Part shown: in pieces, positions 43,101 through 52,599 of the stretch
How positions within the stretch are numbered: position 1 is the stretch's first letter
Layout: each line of letters opens with the position of its first letter
Source of the DNA: Adiantum capillus-veneris
Lineage: Eukaryota > Streptophyta > Polypodiopsida > Polypodiales > Pteridaceae
Assembly: GCA_014529385.2 (NCBI GenBank)
Contig: CM043943.1
Location: 105,250,355 to 105,314,354, forward strand
DNA: 64,000 bases
Direction: 5' to 3'
Notes under the pieces: generated by a model
Told to the model about the DNA's origin: nothing
Database searches by the model: none
The model's input: the letters and a program-made list of their open reading frames with translations, nothing else
Translations under genes and position numbers: made by a program

Positions 43101-44023
43101 AAATGTTGCTTGTGTGGTGTCGCATGGAATGAAGCCCCGGAATCTACTATCCAGGAATTAGACACATTGTCTAATGAGAGAATTAGAGCATCTTGCTCTA
43201 CTTTACCTGCCACATTGGCCTCCGATGTTGGCTTGTTGTCTTGAGACTCTGTCTCCTTCTTCTTCTTGGACCAGCAATCCTTCTTGACGTGGCCCTTCTT
43301 GCCGCAGTTCCAACATTCAAGAACTGACTTTGTTCGTGATTTGCTCCGTCTTGAGCGATCACGACCCTTTTGGTTTTTGAACCTCTCCTTAGGCCTTCCT
43401 CTTGTTTCCACTGATAGTGCAGCACTTGATGATTCTCCTGTGCTTCTCCTTCGCATTTCCTCGCTTAGAAGAACACCCACAACATCATCAAACTTAAGAG
43501 TATTTGTGCCAGAGATAGAATTACTTACAGCCATCACAAGGCTGTCCCAACTATCCGGTAGAGATGATAGTATAAGGAGAGCTCGCACTTCGTCATCGAA
43601 ATTGATTTTCACTGATCGAAGTTGACTTATGTTTGTGTTAAAGTCATTTAGGTGTTCTGCAACTGAACCATTCTCTGCCATCTTTAGATTGAACAAGCGC
43701 TTCATAAGAAATACCTTATTGGATGCCGATGGTTTCTCGTAGAAGTCGTCAAGTGACTTCATCAAGTCCTCCGTGGTCTTCATCTCCGAAACATTGAAGG
43801 CCACCGTTGACGCCAAGCTTAACCGGATTGTTCCCAGTGCCTTTCGATCAAGGACAATCCATGCTTCATCTGCCATTGTTGCGGGCTTCTTCGCAAGACC
43901 GCCTAATGGCAAATAGAGGTCCTTCTGGTAGAGATAGTCTTCAATCTGCATCTTCCAATGTTGGTAGTTTTTGCCGTTGAACTTCTCAATCTTGAGCTTC
44001 CCCTCCTCCGCCATAACTCCCAC
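40133..44023 (-). CDS. Complete Ty1/copia gag-pol polyprotein, 1,296 residues
   Basis: One open frame encodes all copia functions in order. Gag comes first (KIEKFNGKNYQHWKMQIEDY; residues 1-230), with a CCHC knuckle CWNCGKKGHVKKDC near 235. The protease has WIVDSGASFHAT near 289. The integrase has a HYRLGHMSAKGMQ zinc region near 424, D in VHSDVWGP near 487, D in LRSDNGGEY near 544 and E in QQNGISERMNR near 580. RT follows (NKWVYKIKEEEGG; YVDDM near 976), then RNase H (GYADADMAG near 1148; SLSTTEAEYVA; YSDSQSAIHLA). The start could be at residue 1 or at MAEEGK three codons later. The sequence resembles the Tnt1/Tork type. One deviation is NTAFPHGD where most relatives have KTAFLHGD in the RT; whether it matters is unknown. 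No stop or shift is present. Confidence 0.97.
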   Translation of the reverse strand: MGVMAEEGKLKIEKFNGKNYQHWKMQIEDYLYQKDLYLPLGGLAKKPATMADEAWIVLDRKALGTIRLSLASTVAFNVSEMKTTEDLMKSLDDFYEKPSASNKVFLMKRLFNLKMAENGSVAEHLNDFNTNISQLRSVKINFDDEVRALLILSSLPDSWDSLVMAVSNSISGTNTLKFDDVVGVLLSEEMRRRSTGESSSAALSVETRGRPKERFKNQKGRDRSRRSKSRTKSVLECWNCGKKGHVKKDCWSKKKKETESQDNKPTSEANVAGKVEQDALILSLDNVSNSWIVDSGASFHATPHKQHFQDYTKGNFGYVYLGDDEACEIVGKGTVSIKTANGNEWKLKDVRHVPSLRKNLISTGQLDDEGHNITFGNKRWKISKGSLVVAKGEKVSTLYLCAVSTQPSACAATTEVDSAVWHYRLGHMSAKGMQILQTKKLLPGLKEVDLEFCEDCVYGKQKRVNFQKSGNERKNKKLELVHSDVWGPASTPSLGGSLYYVTFIDDATRKTWVYVMKNKSDVFSIFQRWKAFVENETGTKVKCLRSDNGGEYCSQAFESFCASNGIRRQRTTPRTPQQNGISERMNRTIMERARSMRLHAGLPLELWAEAVSTSVYLINRSPSTALDGGVPEEAWTGKPVNYAFLKVFGCEAFMHIDRSLRSKLDAKSKKCFFIGYGEGDFGYRLWNPEDGKILRSRDVIFNEQNMYKDYLERKQTKETGDEYMELEDGEDSRTANGDNVQQHQPNEEPQPIPRRSTRASRPPERFVPSFNHLLISDSGEPESYEEAMQHESKGEWTKSMQVEMDSLHQNQTWELVELPKGKRALQNKWVYKIKEEEGGKKRYKSRLVVKGFSQKKGIDFNEIFSPVVKMNSIRLVLSLVAAHDLNLEQMDVNTAFPHGDLEEEIYMLQPKGYEVKGKEKMVCRLKKSLYGLKQASRQWYLKFDRWMLDHGFTRCNSDHCVYTKNLGDGKFIILMLYVDDMLIASANMQDIKDLKEELSKSFSMKDLGAAKRILGMKISRDRTKKTIKLSQEDYIKKVLERFAMQNAKPVSTPLAGHFKLTKDMCPKTQEEIAYMSKVPYAAAVGSLMYAMVWTRPDIAHAVGVVSRFMDNPGKEHSQAVKWILRYLKGTTTNALYFGGTDIFLEGYADADMAGDKDTRRSTTGYVFTVGGTAVSWASKLQKVVSLSTTEAEYVAMTEASKEILWLHRFLEELGFKQDNCVLYSDSQSAIHLAKNSAFHSRTKHIEVRYHFIRTLLEEGQLKLGKVHTSENPADMFTKVVNKEKLSFCSSSIGIQG

Positions 44024-44069
44024 TCAATTCAAGGAATCCTTTCCTTGAGATAATTTAGCTACGAGCAAA

Positions 44070-44085
44070 CCTTGCTCTGATACCA
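44070..44085 (-). other. Primer binding site, initiator tRNA-Met
   Basis: TGGTATCAGAGCAAGG on the minus strand lies two bases after the 5' LTR. It is the usual plant copia site complementary to initiator tRNA-Met. Confidence 0.92.
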
Positions 44086-44087
44086 GT

Positions 44088-44172
44088 TGTTAGGAAATAG
44101 GACGTAGCTAAATAGATAATTGAGTAGATTACTTAATGGAGAGAGACAAATTTATATACACGAGATTATAGT

Positions 44173-44214
<42 letters not shown>

Positions 44215-44886
44215 CACGATATACGTGGTTCACCCAATGTGGGCTACATCCACGGGAAAGCAGCCACTCAATGGCTTTGGTACTTCAAAACAAGAAGTAG
44301 TTTACAAAGGGATTATACCCTTAATGGAGCTCCCGCCTTGCTTCACTCTCACCACCTCACACTCACCTTGTTGCATCAACTTCACACTATGAAATGTGTG
44401 TAGAAATGGCCTCCTTTTATAGGCCAAAAGGGCTGCCCTCTCTTATGAGAGACAGCCATGTGTAGCCGCCCTTGTGCGAATAAGTCCAAATCGGACCCTC
44501 CAATCCGCCCATGTGTGGCCGCCCTTGAGAAGACAAGTCCGCTTTTGAATTCGGCCACCGGCCACCGGCCATTGACTTCCGACCACCGGCCATTGGCCAT
44601 TGACTACCGGCCACCGGCCAACCGACCGGTTGTTTTCCGACCACTTTCCGACCGCCGTCCGGCCATAATATTCCGGCGAAAAGGAATATTCCGGCGAAAA
44701 AAAGTCTCAGGGGCCTCCGCCCCCGCGGCCTTTAAAGTTGCCCCTGATTCTTGTCCGTGAAAATTTTTGGTTTCCGGTGAGTGATTTTCCTTCACGCACG
44801 ATGGCTTCTCCTCATAATGGGGGCCTTACAAATGTGCGCTTTTACCACAGAAAATTACAAGGGTAAATCAGGCTCCATACTTAACA
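44088..44886 (-). repeat. 5' LTR of the young copia (799 bp)
   Basis: It has TG...CA ends identical to the left LTR. A TATAAAAG box on the minus strand lies at 44414-44421, and the GA tract at about 44174-44210 is a few units longer than in the other LTR. Confidence 0.95.
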
Positions 44887-44891
44887 TCATT

Positions 44892-45999
44892 GGCCGCAGA
44901 GGAGAGGCTCACATTAGAAAATCAAACACTACGGACAGAGAATGAGGCCCTCCGCAAACAGCTCCAAGATCTACAAGAGCAACAAAGAAGAGAGACAGAG
45001 ACACCACACGAAGAATCAGGTGGAGCAGCCATAGAGATACCAGAAACTGGAGAGGCAACCACAATTGAAGATCCAGCCCCAGCTCAAGAGGTGGTCTCGA
45101 CTTCAGGAATCTCTGAAGAAGAAGAACAAAGGCTCCATGACCAAATAGAAAAGTCAGCAGAGGAGAGTGCCAAGGCGGAAATGGAATGGGAGAGGAGACT
45201 CCTCATTTCCATTAGACTTCAGGGATTAGACACAAAAGTGCTCCATGAAGAGTGGATGCAATCCAGCCTGCCTTTCCCTTTGATGAAATTTGAAGTGCTA
45301 AAGACGAAAAAGAGAATAGAGGAGGAGTAGTATGTCGCTCTTTACGAAGGCGACATCACAAAGGAGGAACAGTCAAAGAGGATAGTAGATTCACAACCTA
45401 GATGGAGGAAAGGTTGGCTGAACAAATACCCAGCCTACCTCATCTACTTGGTGGAGGCACCAAAGGAGATTCGGGAGAATGCAACCTTCTGCCCGGTGCC
45501 AAGAGTCAAAAACTGGAAAGAGCATGGCAAGATTGCAGAAAAGAAGCCAAATTGGCTTAATTATCCCAGGATGCCAGGACCAAAGGCAGGAGAGAGAATA
45601 GGTAAAGCCTACACGGTGAAAACCCTAACGGGCACCATCAAGCTCTTTACTGGCTCTCCTGACCTTTCGTGTCAGATGCTCAAGAAAATCTGCAGGACTC
45701 TCTTAGCTTGCATTGAAGTGTTCGCGCCAGATAAAGCCACGACCTCGAGTCTACTATCGACGGCCGACACGGTGACTGATATGATGTACGATCTTTCATT
45801 GCAGCCTTCTCCAAAAGTGTTACACCTCCTATACCAAAGGATTATGTTTTTGCCTAGCTTCCACATGCAAACATTCGAAGAAACTTTCTACACCGGCTTT
45901 TTCACCCACGAAAGCAAAATATTCGGCCCAACCTTGGCCATCGGCAACCTACGATACGAATCACATTTGCAGATGCTCAAGATGACAGGACTTTATTGA
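44892..45999 (+). pseudogene. Accessory protein of the giant element, C-terminal part
   Basis: It continues the frame broken by the young copia at 39240. Coiled coil LAAEERLTLENQTLRTENEA and LRKQLQDLQEQQRRE is followed by an acidic stretch and a TAG at 45328-45330. The same frame then runs on: ALYEGDITKEEQSKRIVDSQ, RWRKGWLNKYPAYLIYLVEA, WLNYPRMPGPKAGERIG, VKTLTGTIKLFTGSPDLS, MLKKICRTLLACIEVFAP and MFLPSFHMQTFEETFYTGFF, ending at 45999. These last blocks match the left-edge copy at 1-526, which shows that the part after the TAG is genuine protein. The 3' polypurine tract lies 35 bp further on. No enzyme motif is visible. Confidence 0.8.
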
Positions 46000-46034
46000 C
46001 CAAGCATAAAAGTCATGTCAGGGATGACATGAAT

Positions 46035-46048
46035 GCGGAGGGGAGGGA
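46035..46048 (+). other. Terminal polypurine tract of the giant element
   Basis: GCGGAGGGGAGGGA lies directly against the 3' LTR and fits the plus-strand primer of a gypsy element. Confidence 0.9.
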
Positions 46049-46338
46049 TGTTGAGCCAGCAAAGGATCACACCCACATTTTTGCTCACACTCATCATTTT
46101 TGTAACCATTGATTGTAATAAATGTCTTTCCGACATTAATTTTGATTTGAGCCATTCATTAAGTAACGGGACTCAATTGAGTTTCCAGCTTGTAATTCCG
46201 AAGTAATTTCACTTGCTAATGTAATTAGTTAGAGATGTTCTCACCTCCAAGGCTGAGGTATATAAGCCAAAGTTTTTGTAACCTAAGGGGGATTCAGATT
46301 ATTAATCAAAGTGAGTTTTTGGAGCGCCGTGACTGTGT

Positions 46339-46429
<91 letters not shown>

Positions 46430-47053
46430 TTATCTACTTGCTATGCGAGCTACGGAGCCGCCATTGGAGAAGCGACACCGCCATTGTGTTAGCAACGGCG
46501 AGAGCTACGCACAGATACCAAGAGTGCGCGCTATCGGCTTCTATGTGTGGTAAGTTCCTACGAGCTTCGGTGTGAGTTTTCTTCCAACTCGTGTGTCGGA
46601 ATGGAGCGTGCAGCATATCTATAGAACCACAACGAGTAGAGCTACGCATTAGTACCATCGGGGTCAAGTTTCGGTCACCTATATTTTTCGGCCTGTCTTC
46701 ATACGCGTTTACCGCACGGAGTGTTTATAGGTTGATTTTGCAGTTCAAGTCTTTAGGGTGTTGTTCTTACCTAGTGTATAGACTTCCCCTTGAGTTTGAG
46801 ATCGATTCAATGATTCTAGATCCTGTTTCGTATAGCATTCGTTCGTAGTACGGATTTCAGTCACTTGCGTATTTTAGAACTTAGATTTGATTTCCTTAGT
46901 AGTGATTGTCATTAGAAGGCCGAGTAGGTGATTTGACACCCACCTAGTTGTTTCCATGCACCTGCAGGTCAAGCTCCGTCCTCGTCTGACAAATTCTATT
47001 GTTGGTTGAGTTCTCGCTATTTAGCTTCCGCTAGCGGCGTAACCGCCTTAACA
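46049..47053 (+). repeat. 3' LTR of the giant element (1,005 bp)
   Basis: It starts TGTTGAGCCAGCAAAGG and ends CCGCCTTAACA. It has a GA tract at 46341-46427 and is near-identical to 21166-22178. The target duplication ACAAG follows at 47054-47058. Confidence 0.95.
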
Positions 47054-47058
47054 ACAAG

Positions 47059-48512
47059 TGTGAAAGAACTGCCATTTGCAGCAGTAAACACAATCTTTCC
47101 AACTCCCTTGACCGGATAACAGGCATTGTTGGCACAAGTGACTAAATTCCCACGAGGGACAAACTCGAGAGAGGTGAACAATTCACGATGTGAGGTAATG
47201 TGCTTTGCAGCACCACTATCAAAATACCACACATGTGAATCTGCAGCAATTGACAAGCATGCATCATGGACAACAGGATTGTAAGTGCACTTTGCTCTAA
47301 AAGCCATTCTGCATCAACATCAGCATTACAGTCTCCTTTTACAGAAGACTCAACAATGGCTGCATTTGTAGTGGAACTAGCATTTACAGTGGAACCACCC
47401 TCTTTCTTCTTAGACTCTTTAGCCTTTAGCTTAGGACACTGCTTGATCAAGTGATCATTAGCTTTACAATAATGGAAACGCATCTTCTTTTTGCCCTTAT
47501 CACCAGAATTGCCAGACAAAGTGCTGCCAGCAAAAGCATTAGGAACATAAGTTTTTCCACTCGCATTAGAACCATAAGAAGTGGCTGCATTGATGTTACC
47601 ACCCTTTCTTTGAGAAGCAATAAAAGCATGTTTAACTGCACGTTGTCTAGTCCTATTTTTTTGTAAAGTGACTCTTGCATAGCAATGTGCATAATGCATC
47701 AAACTTGACAACTTCTGGATTTCCTTGGGTCATAAGTCTCCAAGTACTAGCAAAAGCCTGGTAAGAATCTGGTAAGGCATCAAGAATAGTGGGCACAAGG
47801 GAACTGTCTGAAATGACTTCACCTGTAGAAATAAGTTGTTGATTGATATCCTTGACACTAGCAAGGAAAGTGTCCACTCCAGCTCTTTACGCAGCAAAGC
47901 AATTTTAGCCTCATTGCGACTTGCATAAAGACCAACCAAAATATCCCAAGCCTGTTTTGCAGATTTTGCTGAAAGGATGTGAGGAACAATGGTGTGCTTC
48001 ACAGAAAACACAATCAATGCATGAGCCTGTGCATCCTTTACATCCCAACAAGCTTGTTCTACTGTAGGCAAAAGAACTCTAATAGCAGCAATCCTTGCAG
48101 CAAGACCTGCAGGATCCTCAACATCGCCTACATCCTCAGAACTAGGACGTACATCAATGCCCTGTACAATATTGCAGACGCCCTTTGACACAAGAACGTG
48201 TTGCATCATATAAGCCCACATTCATAGGGTAACTGTCTCCATCCAACCTGTCCTCAGCAGCAAACATTTTGAAGACATCTGTGTTGTTGTTAACCATGGT
48301 AAATGCTGCACCTGATGTGAAAACTGCCCAAAAATGGGAGAAATGGAGCGGGAACAACACGTGCTATATAGCATAAACCGTAGAAGACTGTAAGGCATGT
48401 GTTATGCAGAAAACGGCACTGACAAAAATTTTGCACAGAATGACAAAATTGCATGTGCAGACCTGCCTGTAGTGGAAACAGAGGCCAAAATGAGCCTGAA
48501 TCAGAAATGAGC
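47059..48512 (-). pseudogene. Outer copia element: leader, gag and protease part
   Basis: The minus strand starts with a leader (48512-48300) and a gag N-terminus VNNNTDVFKMFAAEDRLDGD with a VRPSSEDVGDVEDPAGLAAR block. Gag continues (HILSAKSAKQAWDILVGLYA, FDALCTLLC, LPDSYQAFASTWR). A zinc knuckle region in shifted frames (CVSIIVKLMIT / FHYCKANDHLIKQCPK) shows C-x3-C-type decay. The protease has WYFDSGAAKHITSHRELF, then CYPVKGVGKIVFTAANGSSF. Here the giant element interrupts, and the protein resumes at 21160. Several frameshifts are present. The leader is cut at about 48512, so the 5' LTR and primer site of this copy are missing. Its LTR type is known from the inverted copy at 16221-16424. Confidence 0.85.
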
Positions 48513-48544
48513 TCTTTGATGAGTGGTGCCTTTTTTTACAACTA

Positions 48545-51290
48545 CAATGAAATCAAATTCTAGAAGAATGATGAACCATCTCACTATTCTTCCTGTGTTG
48601 CTTGTTGACCAAGTACAATAAGGCTTGGTGGTCCACAAAGAACACAAATTTGTTTGCTAATAGGTAATGTCTATACTTTTTAACGACATAGATCATTCCT
48701 AATCCTTCCCTTTTAGTGGTGGTATAATTATTTTCCGTCATTTTCAATTGTCGACTAGCATAAGAAATAGGAGCTAGTTGAGCTATTATACACCCAATGG
48801 AAAATTTGAAAGCATCTACATATATGTGGAATATCTTATTCCAATCTGGTGCTTTCAATATTGGAGCTGAGGTGAGAAATTGCTTAAGCTTAATGAAGGA
48901 TTCTTCACACTCATCAGTCCATTCAAAGTGTGTAATCAAGCTATACATGGGTTTTGCAATTATAGCATACATGTAAATGAACTGTTTGTAATATCCACAA
49001 TGTCCCATGAAGGCTTGAACCCCTTTGACAGTTGTTGGTCTAGGAAAATCAACAATAACATGAATTTTATCCATATCAGTAGCTATGCCATTTTTAGACA
49101 CTATATGTCCTAGAATGTTTCCTTGTTAACCCATGAATGTGCACTTTTTTGGATTTAAGCAAATCCTATAAAGTCTACATTTTTCAAATACCTTTTTGAG
49201 GTGTTCAAAATGATCTTTCCGGATTGATGAATGCACGCATAGATCATCCATATATACTTCCAAGAATTTCCTAAGATATTATTTAAAAGCAAGGCTCATC
49301 AATCTTTGAAAGGTGGCAGGAGTATTAGTTAACCCAAAAGGCATAACCCGATAGGAAAAAATACCCCATTCCGTTGCAAAAGCAGTTTTATGCTGATCTT
49401 TTGGGTCAACCAAAAGTTGATTGTATCCCGAAAATCCATCTAAGAAGCTGTAAGCTTCTTTACCTGCAACTCATTCTAAAACATGCTCAGTGATTGGAAG
49501 AGGAAAGTTGTCTTTAATGGTAGCTGTATTCACTTTCTTGAGGTTAACACACACTCGTATTTTTCCATTCTTCTTGGGTACTTCCACAATTGGAGACACC
49601 CAATCTATGTGTTCAATTTCATAAATGAATTCGGATTCCTTTAGTTTTGCAATCTCTTCTTTGATCTTTTAGGCGAATGTTTCATTATATGTGTATGGCC
49701 TTTGTCTACTTGGTTTTGCATCATCTCTCGTGCGTATGGTATGTTACAGATTTTTGGATCAACACCCTTGAGATCCTTGTAATACCAAGCAAAAGTATCT
49801 CGGTATTCTCTCAGTAAGCGTAACAAAAGATCTTCTTCTTCTTCTGTTAGATCATTTGCAATGTAGGCAGTCCTAGGCTCTTCTCTTGGTTTGGCCAAAT
49901 CTATCTTTTTTGCATTTTCAGGCCCTTCGTAGGACTCGCCCTGTTTTCGTAGTTCCCTAACAGGTTGTTTGACTATGATTTTTCAATCTTGGAGAGTATA
50001 TTTCCTGCAATGGGATGGAACACTCATTACATTTTTACCATCCTCTTCTGTGGTTTCCATTTCGGTCATATATATCTTCTTTAGAGCTTTTTTCAACTCT
50101 TGATATTTCTTTTTCCGCTCAACTCATGTCATGGTTGACTCCTTGTCCTCTTTTTTTGGCTTTGCTTGAGTATCCTTCCTCGTTTTTCTTGATATTTTCA
50201 ACATTTTTGGATTTTTCTTTGAAGCATATCTCCCAATGATTTTGTCCTTGACAGAATCATGTGCATCTATCTGCATCAGGAACTGTGTTCTACTGGAGAC
50301 TGATGGCATAGGTCTAGCTTTCACATTTTTGGTGTCTCTTTTTTGTCTATACCATTTCTTTCTTCTCGATTTCTGGTTTGGAAAGTCAAAAAACTTTTCC
50401 TACCCTCCTTTCATGAGTAGCTTAGCTCTCGCACATTCATTTTCCGACCCTGAATCATTTAAGGTAGTTGAATGTTGTTCTAACTCATCTGCTGCATCGT
50501 AGTAGAGGTCTAAAAAGACTTGTTGAGCTCTCATCAAGTCCTTGGGTTCCTCGATTTTATCTTCAATGTGGAGGGCTGAGATCATTTGGATGGGAATTAT
50601 GTCGTAGCTGTCCTCATTGCAAAATTGAGTGGGCATAGACGTATTCACACATACATCCGTTGTCGCTAAAATTTGAGTCCACTCAAATGGCTCAAACAAA
50701 TGCTCTGGAAAGGGTTCAGGTACTTAGGCTTCGTCTGTGCAATCCCTTTCTAAGATACATTCTTCTCTTTTTAAGCTCTCGTTTTCTGAAGCTCGTACAT
50801 CCAAATAGGAGTGTCTTTGTTCAACCAAGAGGGAAGCTTAGTTTCAGCCGAAGAGACTGAATCAAAATCTTGTATGGGTGTTTTCATGACATCTCTATAA
50901 GTGTGATCTTTTAGATTAACCCTTGTTATAGATCCCACTTGCTTCAAGTACAGATAATTGTTTCCCCAATCTTGGATGAGCTATACCTATCGCATGAAAG
51001 GTCTTCCCAATATGATTTTGTAATTGAGTTTCTTCCCAAAGTCTACTATGGAAAAAGTGTGTTGATATTCAATCCCACAGGAATTAACTGTCACTTTTTC
51101 AAGCAGTCTTAAGGGTCTTTCAATATGTCCATCAACCAACTGCAATTTCATTCGAGTTTGTCTAATGGTTGTCCCCAAGATTCCCATACTACTTTCGTGG
51201 CTATGGCTATGCCTGCCCCACTATCCAGTATTGCCATGGTTTCTATTTCATTATATTTCACTGTCAGAGGGTAGAAGCATGTTAGCGTGT
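48545..51290 (-). pseudogene. Truncated gypsy-like pol fragment, same lineage as the giant element
   Basis: From right to left on the minus strand it reads as follows. A protease end (51187-50987) has IRQTRMKLQLVDGHIERPLR and IILGRPFMR followed by TAG. The acidic linker (50124-50900) comes next. RT starts at 49898 (YIANDLTEEEEDLLLRLLRE, YKDLKGVDPKIC), with several shifted blocks at 49150-49640. RT/RNase H (49101-48553) has IVDFPRPTTVKGVQAFMGHC, YGYYKQFIYMYA-type sequence and HHRKNSE at the cut. It matches the giant element block by block. The left end stops at about 48545 inside RNase H and the right end near 51290 inside the protease, with no LTRs, so both ends are truncated. Many stops and shifts make it older than the giant element. 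Confidence 0.88.
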
Positions 51291-51448
51291 CACTGAATAT
51301 GTTGTCGCGAACAATGCTAGTTACTTGTGCTTGTTAGCATATACTGAAAACGGATGGGCAAGTCCTTTGAATTTCAAATGTTCCATAAAAAAATTATTTT
51401 CCCTCCTCATGTGCTTCTGTTTTTAGTTACTGAAGACGACGTGGAGAG

Positions 51449-51487
<39 letters not shown>
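51449..51487. repeat. (CT)n microsatellite
   Basis: About 39 bp of TCTC repeat with one interruption lie upstream of the 51571 gene fragment. Confidence 0.95.
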
Positions 51488-51488
<1 letters not shown>

Positions 51489-51570
51489 ATTCCTTGCGCC
51501 GGGAATCCTGCCTGAGAGATTAGTTGTTAAAGCTGAGCTCTTTCTCTCGTTCTGACACAGACCTACAAAA

Positions 51571-52562
51571 ATGGAGAACCAGCAGCCAACATTATTGCCA
51601 GTAGCTCCAATGCTGGAAATGGAGCCGTACTGTAATCTGATGGTAAGCAAATCTTATGTGTATCCCACCCACTCCAAATGAAGTCATTGGTTTTTTTGGT
51701 CACATCTTTAGTTTTGTGAGGGCATGTGTTCATAGTATGTGTGTATTACAACATCAACTGTTGACAACTATACATTTAAGTGATTTTAAGTAACATATTA
51801 TGCACGTCTACAGTACTCAGGAAAAATCAAAAGAGAGCCACTACATGCAATGAATTACAACTCCCAAGATCCAGCTCTTTCTGTAATCAGGGAATATGAG
51901 AGAGTAAGAAAGAGGAAACAACGGGAGCAGAAACAAATGAAATTTGAGCGACAATATCATGCCCTCAACGATGAGGAGAAAAAGAAAATCTCCTCTGAGA
52001 TTGTGAGAGCTTTCAAGAGTAGGGCTGAAGGTTTTAGTACAGAAGCAAAGTGGGAAATCTAGAATCTTGTTGCTCAGCATATACATGTTCAGGCGATCCA
52101 TGATGAGTCTTTTCAGGAGGAGGCTGTTGTACAGACCGCAATTGTCTCCAATGTCTGCAGCACACTGGCTATCGTCAAGAATCCAGGTTCCAATGAGGAG
52201 TTGTTTTTGAAGAATGCAACATTGTAGATGATGTTGAATTCAAAGGAAAACATGCCTATTGCAAAAATTGCCAGGGTCCTAAATGTCAATCGTCGCACCT
52301 TGCACAAGGCGAAATCACGACAGGCGAAGCCCGATGTTGATGGTAGATTGTTTTCATTGGTTGCATGTCACAAGAAACACCGTCATAGCCCTATCATAGA
52401 CGAAATTAAGGAATTGGTCTACACATTTTGGAAAGTGGAGACTCGCTTTTCACCGAACAAGAAGGATGTTTGTCGAAAGAGGATGGGGAGGAACAGGTAC
52501 ATAGAACACCCAGTGCACCTCCTAGACAAGCCTCAGGTGATCAATCAAATACTTGTACCATA
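51571..52562 (+). pseudogene. Transposase-like gene fragment, two exons, two in-frame TAGs
   Basis: Exon 1 (51571-51642) reads MENQQPTLLPVAPMLEMEP and ends at a GTAAGC donor. The acceptor near 51812 (CACGTCTACAG) leads into YSGKIKREPLHAMNYNSQDP, then a basic helix-like stretch (REYERVRKRKQREQKQMKFE). One frame passes TAG at 52060 and TAG at 52225. It continues with a helix-turn-helix-like segment (PIAKIARVLNVNRRTLHKAK) and KKHRHSPIIDEIKELVYTFW, then RFSPNKKDVCRKRMG, ending LLDKPQ at about 52540. From memory, the FW-R-SPNKKDV pattern occurs in uncharacterised transposon proteins of plants and algae. The catalytic part that should follow is missing, replaced by the minisatellite. I cannot name the superfamily. 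Confidence 0.55.
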
Positions 52563-52599
52563 AATTATGCATTTTATGCATTGCATCTCTTTTGCTTAG

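Larger units (their letters stand above)
39241..44886 (-). mobile_element. Young, apparently intact copia element, target duplication TCATT
   Basis: Perfect TCATT repeats (39236-39240 and 44887-44891) flank LTRs that start TGTTAGGAAATA and end CCATACTTAACA. By eye the LTRs differ by only about three substitutions plus length changes in the GA tract and the CCACCGGCC-rich section. Primer site, polypurine tract and an uninterrupted 1,296-codon polyprotein are all present. It interrupts the coiled coil of the giant element's accessory ORF and is the most recent insertion in the nest. Confidence 0.97.
21166..47053 (+). mobile_element. Giant Ty3/gypsy-like retrotransposon, target duplication ACAAG
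   Basis: Perfect 5-bp repeats (ACAAG, 21161-21165 and 47054-47058) flank LTRs of 1,013 and 1,005 bp that start TGTTGAGCCAGCA and end CGCCTTAACA. A tRNA-Asp-like primer site follows the left LTR and a polypurine tract precedes the right one. Removing the nested copia and its duplicated target leaves about 20.2 kb. The order is leader with palindromes, gag, protease, RT-RNase H, integrase, second protease-like domain, a long 3' region with palindromes and a foldback, and an accessory ORF. By eye the LTRs differ by roughly 17 substitutions (about 1.7%), mostly transitions. The primer type, the RT sequence (YMDD) and the accessory ORF at the env position suggest the Athila/Tat side of plant gypsy elements. 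The outer copia reads through across the target repeat. Confidence 0.95.

Noticed and set aside
37073-45999. Envelope glycoprotein in the env position of the giant element
   Set aside because: No signal peptide, transmembrane segment or cysteine pattern is visible; the protein is charged and coiled-coil.
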